64,000 bases of DNA from Atherinomorus stipes (lineage: Eukaryota > Chordata > Actinopteri > Atheriniformes > Atherinidae): positions 310,001-374,000 of the forward strand of contig JALJCO010012873.1 in assembly GCA_023101725.1 (NCBI GenBank), in the 5' to 3' direction. Both the position numbers and the translations under genes were made by a program. How positions within the stretch are numbered: position 1 is the stretch's first letter; each line of letters starts with the position of its first letter. The notes under the pieces were generated by a model. It made no database searches, was not told the DNA's origin, and was given only the letters and a program-made list of their open reading frames with translations. Shown here in pieces: positions 58,621 through 64,000 of this stretch.

Positions 58621-59569
58621 AAGTACATTGCGCAAGTTTAAATGTAACATACTACTTTTTTCTTTCCTGCACATGCTCTTACAATTGCCTGATGTGTAGA
58701 ATGAGCTGATCTCCCTTCATTGCGGTGGTCTCTAAAACTCTTTCTGCATGCTCAATAAAGAGTTTGGTCCAAAATCCTCAAGGGGGCGCATGTGGGGGAG
58801 ACGAGCTGCACGTTCTCGTTCGTCTGGCTGTGCTGGTGTCCAGCATCGCAGGTCCACGCACGTTGAGACAACACCCCTGCTGCTAAAAGATGCAGAGCAG
58901 GTGCCTCTCAAACCCCAACTCAGACTCCAGTAAGACAAAGAAGAAAAGTTTTGTCTTGTGAGACGAAGAGAACCAAACTGGAGTCTGACCGGTGCCGGAG
59001 TAAGACGGGAGTAAACAACTGAGCAGCTTTTATTCTTTTTTTTTTTTTTAATTGGAGGGAGCTCCGATCCAGTCTGGTAACAAAATGGGACCCACAGTTG
59101 GCTTTCTTCTCGCTAACAAGGTAAATGTGATGGATGACGAAAATAAGGATGCATAATATTGCAATGCTAAGTTTTTAGCATGTAAATGTGGCAATGTGAC
59201 AGCCATATGACTGTTCCTGGGGAGGAGATACACTCTGTACATTTGGGTGATGCAGTAATTTTATAAGGTAATCGTGGTCTCAGCCTATGAATTTAGATAT
59301 TTGATCTAGAAGCCAGCGTTGGCCTGTTGCTACCGTTAGCAAACAGTTTATCAGTTTACTCAACGATCAAATCGTAAACAACTTGCAGATTTATAACTTT
59401 ATTACTTCAGGAGACATCATGACTCTAACTCTGGGCTCTGCAGCGCAGGTTAAACTAAAGACCAACGCAGTCCAAGCAGCTCATGCATGTGCACAGCATT
59501 AGCATCACTTCCACTTGTCGCCGGAGGGGGCACGCTGCTGGAAAAAGCTGGAACTTGCACTGTACTCCT
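58621..59569. mobile_element. TTAA-flanked element, 949 bp
   Basis: AAGTACATTGCGCAAGTTT at the left pairs with GAACTTGCACTGTACTCCT at the right, and TTAA lies at 58617-58620 and 59570-59573. The first 380 bp match 4230-4785 without the 233-bp insert present there. A T-run near 59037-59049 and CpG-bearing segments lie inside. Confidence 0.85.
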
Positions 59570-59573
59570 TTAA

Positions 59574-60819
59574 ACCATATCTAAAAAACCATACCAAACC
59601 ATTAAATCAGGTGCATTTTAGCTATTTGGGTTTTTGTCTTGAAAAGGAAACAGCCCAAAAAGTGTCTCGGTCCAACCACAGAGCACTCATCCGGTGAAGT
59701 GTGAATTGGTACATGCTATGATCTGGACAGATTCAAATTCAAACGCTATGCATTGCATGCTGCAGTGCTCTCATATCCTGTCATGCACTGTTTATCTTCT
59801 GGAACCGTGAGAAAACACGTTCATTTGTGTCTCTTACTCTTTTTTCAACCATAATCTAAATTTAACAGCCTTTTTCTGGTAAACATACCTGAGAGCAATT
59901 CAAATACCACTTACCAGACATCTAAGCATGATCTAAGCGCTGACAGAAACAGTGAAAGTATTCAGCTTCCTAAGTCACTGTTATACTTTTCCCTGCAAAA
60001 TGAAACTTGCTAGGGATGTGGTTTATTCATTCCTTGATTGTTTGGTTTGGTAGATTTGCTTTTGTCTTGGCTTTCCATCTTCTTGTTATGGTTAAGTCCT
60101 GCTGTGCACACCTGCATGTGGTACGTACATCAGCACAGTCTCAGGACTCGCATTGTTGGTATCACATAATCTTCAATTTGGATAAGTTATTGCAGTTATT
60201 GCACGTTTTTTTGTTAACTGTGCTAAGATGTTCAGAGATGTGAGCAGAGCTTTACGGTGAAACATGTTGACTTCTAGAGTTGAGGAGTAACAGTTACGAA
60301 GGAGCTGAGATGGTTGTATGCTTCCTAGAGATGGATCAGCATGCAAGAACTGTTTACATTAATACAAATAATTATATTTGTTAAAACTAAATCCTGCAGT
60401 CTGTGCAGTGTTTTCAAATTAGGATAAACATCAAGACCTTTGCACACCAAAACAGTATTTGTCATCTGATGATGTCATATGTTCAAAAATAAATATGTTG
60501 ATCATATTTGCACAATGGCTGAAGCTTTCAAAGGGACCAGTTATGTTTTTTTTTTTTTTTTACTGTTGCATCAGTGAAATCCCTTTTGAGGATTGTTTGA
60601 CCTCATAAAGCCTCTGTACACAAATGTCATCATCCAGAATTACATCTAACAAACTGTTTTCCAGCATCATGATATTTCACAGCGAAATGCCAAAGTTGGT
60701 AACTCTGTTCAGAAACACTTTTTGTTAAACTGGGTGAAATGGCCCTTTGATCCTGAGAGTAGTCAAAACATTATGAATTCATTTAAGAAAAGGAAAAAAA
60801 GTCAGATTTCTGTGAGAGA
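59574..60819. other. No gene recognised
   Basis: AT-rich with a T-run at 60547-60562; the hydrophobic 78-codon frame at 60007-60243 has no motif. Confidence 0.4.
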
Positions 60820-61245
60820 TGCAGGTGCATCCACACTGCATGGCAGGAATTGGTCATTTGCACCATATAATCGATGCCTTTATGTCTCGTCTCTGTCCCT
60901 CCCATCTCCCCCCTTATCGCTCGGTGCAAACAAACATGGCAAATGGACTACTGCTGCGCCAAAAAAAGAAACCCAAAAACACAGATAAGGATCAAGTCGT
61001 GGAGGTGTTGACATTTACAGTGTGGACTTTTTACACCACATAAGGAGTTGGAGGTGAGCTAATTAATGCTTTTAGAAACGAGGTTCATCAGCTATTTACT
61101 AGCTAGCCATCAAGCTATCCACTCAGATGTTATCGGTTATCTTCGCCAACCTGCTCGTAAACCATTGGCGCGCACGATACTGCACTCTGAAGCGTGGTTT
61201 CAGGCAGGTGTTTTTCAAAATGTAGCTTGCTCCAACCCGTTATCA
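60820..61245 (+). mobile_element. Second copy of the 52.9-kb TTAA MITE, truncated
   Basis: Aligns with the minus strand of 52903-53211: GATCAAGTCGTGGAGGTGTT, TTTTTACACCACATAAGGAG, GTTGGAGGTGAGCTAATTA and CAAAATGTAGCTTGCTCCAA. It stops where the inverted repeat begins at about 61247, so its TTAA end is missing. Confidence 0.75.
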
Positions 61246-61246
61246 C

Positions 61247-61928
61247 TGAAGACAGTTTCAACATATTTCACTCCGTTATTCCAGTTCCAGGAGGTTGCTT
61301 ATGCTAATGCTAGTGTGAGTCAATAGGAATCTGTCAATAAAACCAATCTTATCCACTCCACAGATCATCTGAGGGAAATCAGCAAGTCTATCTGTGTAAA
61401 TGCTGTGTTAAAATGGTAGACTTGTGTGTTAAACTAGTAAAGCTAGCCTTGTATGAATAATTTTGCATTACATATTGAGGAACTAGTTTCTTACCAGCTG
61501 CGGAATTCTACCCTTTGCTTCTGGGTGGTAGTGTTACTACCTTTGTCAGTGTATTCCAGTTCACAGAGATATGGTGACAGCTAGTTTGATGAAAAAAGTT
61601 CAAAATCATCTTCATAATTCAACATATCCTCATGCCTTTCAGACATGGACATAAACTGTATTTGTGTAATCAAATTACACTTTAAAAACTTTGTTAAGTG
61701 TCTTAGTAACAACAATCGAAATGCAACAAAATGCAAGGTTAATTTTCTTTGTAACATTATTCTGTTAATATGGCATTTACACAGATGATTTGCCTTGGAT
61801 GTTCTGTGGAGTGGATATGATTGTTATTAATGACAGGCTGATTCCTATTGACTCACACTAGCATTAGCATTGGCGACTTCCTGGAACTAGAAAAACGGAG
61901 TGAAATATGTTGAAACTGTCTCCAGTGA
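61247..61928. repeat. Inverted repeat with arms of about 165 bp
   Basis: 61247-61413 is repeated inverted at about 61758-61928. Matching blocks include GACAGTTTCAACATATTTCA, CTCCGTT, AGTTCCAGGA, ATGCTAATGCTAGTGTGAGT and TATCCACTCCACAGA. The spacer of about 345 bp is unassigned. Probably a foldback or long-TIR transposon. Confidence 0.85.
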
Positions 61929-62237
61929 CAAGTATTATTCTGGCTCTCTTGAAAATGAGGCCCCATGTCGAAAATCCTGAACTTCCCAGTTGAAGATGAT
62001 GGTCTACTTTGGTCAAATTGGACCATCAACACTGTAAAGATCTGGAGAAATCCGCAGCTCTTTTATTAGTAGATAAAACTCTTGGACCTTGTGATTTAAT
62101 TTCTTTTTCTTTTGTAAAGATGTAAAAAAAAAAAAAGAAAAACTGTTTTAGTCACAAGATGTGGTATGATAACTGAGGGAGATGTAGGCAAACAAACACT
62201 TCTGTTTTGAGCTGCAACAATGAAACAAAAAGCTTAA

Positions 62238-63022
62238 AGGAGTGATGACATAACAGTTAAAAACTAGTTTATGTTGTTGGCATTACTTTATATGTAAATA
62301 CTCCAAAGAAAAAAACAGCATTTTTTACAGCGGAGTATTGTTTTGAAACGCCAGACCTCACTTCCTCAGTAATACAGTTGGGTCCGGTGATGATATGGAG
62401 CTTTACCCGGAGACCACGTTGACTTCATTTTGATTGGCTACACCTTATTTCGCTATGACCTTATTTGGAGAATCTAGGTCAAGCTGCGGTCGGACTTTGC
62501 TAAAGGCTAACTGCTAGCAGAATGGGCACTTCAGACAGTGTGAGCTACGTTTATCAGACAAGACAGCATTTAGAAAATAAATAAACTTACAGGTAATGAC
62601 AAGGTTGTGGCCCCCTCCCTCAGTGTTGCTGCAGAAGTTTTCTTTTAAATCCATTTGTTTGAAAATCCAGACCTGACTGCACAGAAGTTACTACTAGCTC
62701 CATACACGCAGCTGAATCAGACAGGGAGGGGAGGGGGGGAGCGGACGGTGCATAAACCGTTAGGAGAGAGAGAGGGGGGGGGCACTGTTTACTTGATAGT
62801 GTGCTCTTATTGGAGCAATTAAATTACGTAGAATGATAGAACTACGTAGAATGATAGCCTGCTGTCTGATTCAACTGTTTCTGAGCAGAGAGACAAAGCT
62901 GACAGACCATAAACAGGAACTTTGATTCTCACTCTGGACATTCACATGGCCTCATCAGTGCACAACAGATCATATTATACACCCAAAACCCCAGAAAAGT
63001 GAAATTTGATGTCATGACACCT
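62238..63022. mobile_element. TTAA-flanked MITE, 785 bp
   Basis: AGGAGTGATGACATAA at the left pairs with TGATGTCATGACACCT at the right, with TTAA at 62234-62237 and 63023-63026. The interior has a G-rich run (GGGAGGGGAGGGGGGG at 62724-62739), an AG run, and two tandem ACGTAGAATGATAG units near 62830. Confidence 0.87.
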
Positions 63023-63026
63023 TTAA

Positions 63027-63721
63027 AGGGACTTGAGGCAGGAATTTGAAAAAAAACAAACATGAATGTCCCTTTTTTTCATACTAACGGGTGATAAAGC
63101 ACTAAATACCAAAAATAACGTTTCCACCCGTGTTTCTCTCCGTTGCCTTGAACAGGCTGTGTGCTGCAAAATGCGCTGCAATTTGGTGTCCGAATTTCCC
63201 GCGCTGCCCTGCGGACGTGACGTCAAATGACGCTACATCCGCAGTTTTGTAGGAAAAGACGGTCACGTTAAATAAAAACACCGTAAGTGATAGTTATGGA
63301 TTATTCTGCCGTCAGAATACGATCTAGATCAACTGAAAGACACTAAAAATTGTAACTTCGAAGAAAAAGCTTAGTAAACAACATAATAGTTTTCCAGCTC
63401 TGCCATGCGGACGTGACGTCACATGACGCTACATCCGCTGTTTTGATATCAGAGGAAGCCGGTTGCGGTAAATTCAAACACTGTAAGTGATTGTTATGGA
63501 TTATTCTGCCGTCAGCAAACGATCCAGATCAACTGAAAGACCACTACAAGGTATATACCACTACCACTACAAAGTATAACTACGGTGAGGAAGGTGAGTA
63601 AACAGCATCATAGCTTCAGTTTGTGCACGCTCCCGTGACGGCTTGGCTCGTGGCTGCAGTTACCTGAAGCGCCAATCGCGGCAGTCGCGAGTTTCATTTC
63701 TTAATCTTGCCTCAAGTCCCT
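63027..63721. mobile_element. TTAA-flanked MITE, 695 bp, with internal tandem duplication
   Basis: AGGGACTTGAGGCAGGAATT at the left pairs with CTTGCCTCAAGTCCCT at the right; TTAA lies at 63023-63026 and 63722-63725. Inside, a unit of about 197 bp is duplicated (63203-63395 and 63400-63620), each beginning TGC(C/A)(C/A)TGCGGACGTGACGTCA and containing GGATTATTCTGCCGTCAG. It abuts the preceding element through one shared TTAA. Confidence 0.92.
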
Positions 63722-63725
63722 TTAA

Positions 63726-64000
63726 AGGTGATAGCTACAAGTTGCTCGTCAAAACAATTCATTTTTCAAAATTAATACATTCACAGGATTTCTAGAGGGG
63801 TGCAAAGTAAAAGTATTGATTTACAAAAACAAGTAGCATATAAATAATTGTTTCATTAATTTTGACAGGTCCAAAATTTTTAAATATATACAGCAGATGA
63901 CTATGCCAACATCTACACTGAAGGATTCTGCCCCATTAGCATTATCTCACGAGTTGCTAGATTGACTGCTCTGTGTAGAAATAGCATCTTTCTTGCATTA
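63726..64000. other. No recognisable feature
   Basis: AT-rich flank to the end of the window. Confidence 0.5.

Overview
The window looks like nuclear DNA of a ray-finned fish, most likely a percomorph teleost. It is AT-rich, has no bacterial-style gene packing, and is dense with the repeat types seen in such genomes: Tc1/mariner elements of several families, hAT-derived MITEs whose ends read TAGGGATG or TAGGGCTG, MITEs flanked by TTAA, L2-like and RTE-like LINE scraps, tRNA-derived SINEs, minisatellites and microsatellites. The species cannot be named from the sequence alone. I found no intact protein-coding gene. All recognisable coding sequence is broken transposon protein: Tc1 transposase, hAT BED fingers and LINE reverse transcriptase.

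Layout. 1-10.5 kb: an internally deleted Tc1 copy at the left edge, several hAT and TTAA elements, and a 38-unit 20-bp minisatellite at 7.8-8.6 kb beside a complete hAT MITE. 10.5-24 kb: LINE 3' ends, a long Tc1 copy at 17.7-18.9 kb, and a second copy of the left-edge Tc1 family at 22.2-24.0 kb interrupted by a 500-bp repeat. 24-34.6 kb: hAT MITEs, a 26-bp tandem array split by a TTAA element, a long inverted repeat holding another TTAA element, and three MITEs in a row. 34.6-47 kb: mostly unassigned sequence, then a three-level nest at 45.3-47.2 kb (foldback inside hAT inside hAT). 47-57 kb: split Tc1 remnants, an L2-like RT fragment, a G-rich TTAA element, and a CpG-rich segment at 56.45-57.3 kb. 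57-64 kb: more MITEs, a 165-bp-arm inverted repeat and two abutting TTAA elements at the right end.

The one place that may belong to a host gene is the CpG-rich stretch near 57 kb. It has a CRE-like TGACGTCA and a good minus-strand splice donor (GAG/GTAAGC), which would fit a promoter and non-coding first exon of a leftward gene whose first intron is the transposon-rich sequence to its left. This is inference. The remaining non-repeat stretches read as intron or intergenic DNA; a few AT-balanced blocks with homeodomain-like TAAT cores could be conserved non-coding elements, but that needs cross-species alignment.

I did not find a convincing new biological system. The most informative things are insertion histories that can be read directly: target-site duplications checked against an empty site or against neighbouring tandem units, nested elements, and a minisatellite whose unit matches the end of a local MITE family.
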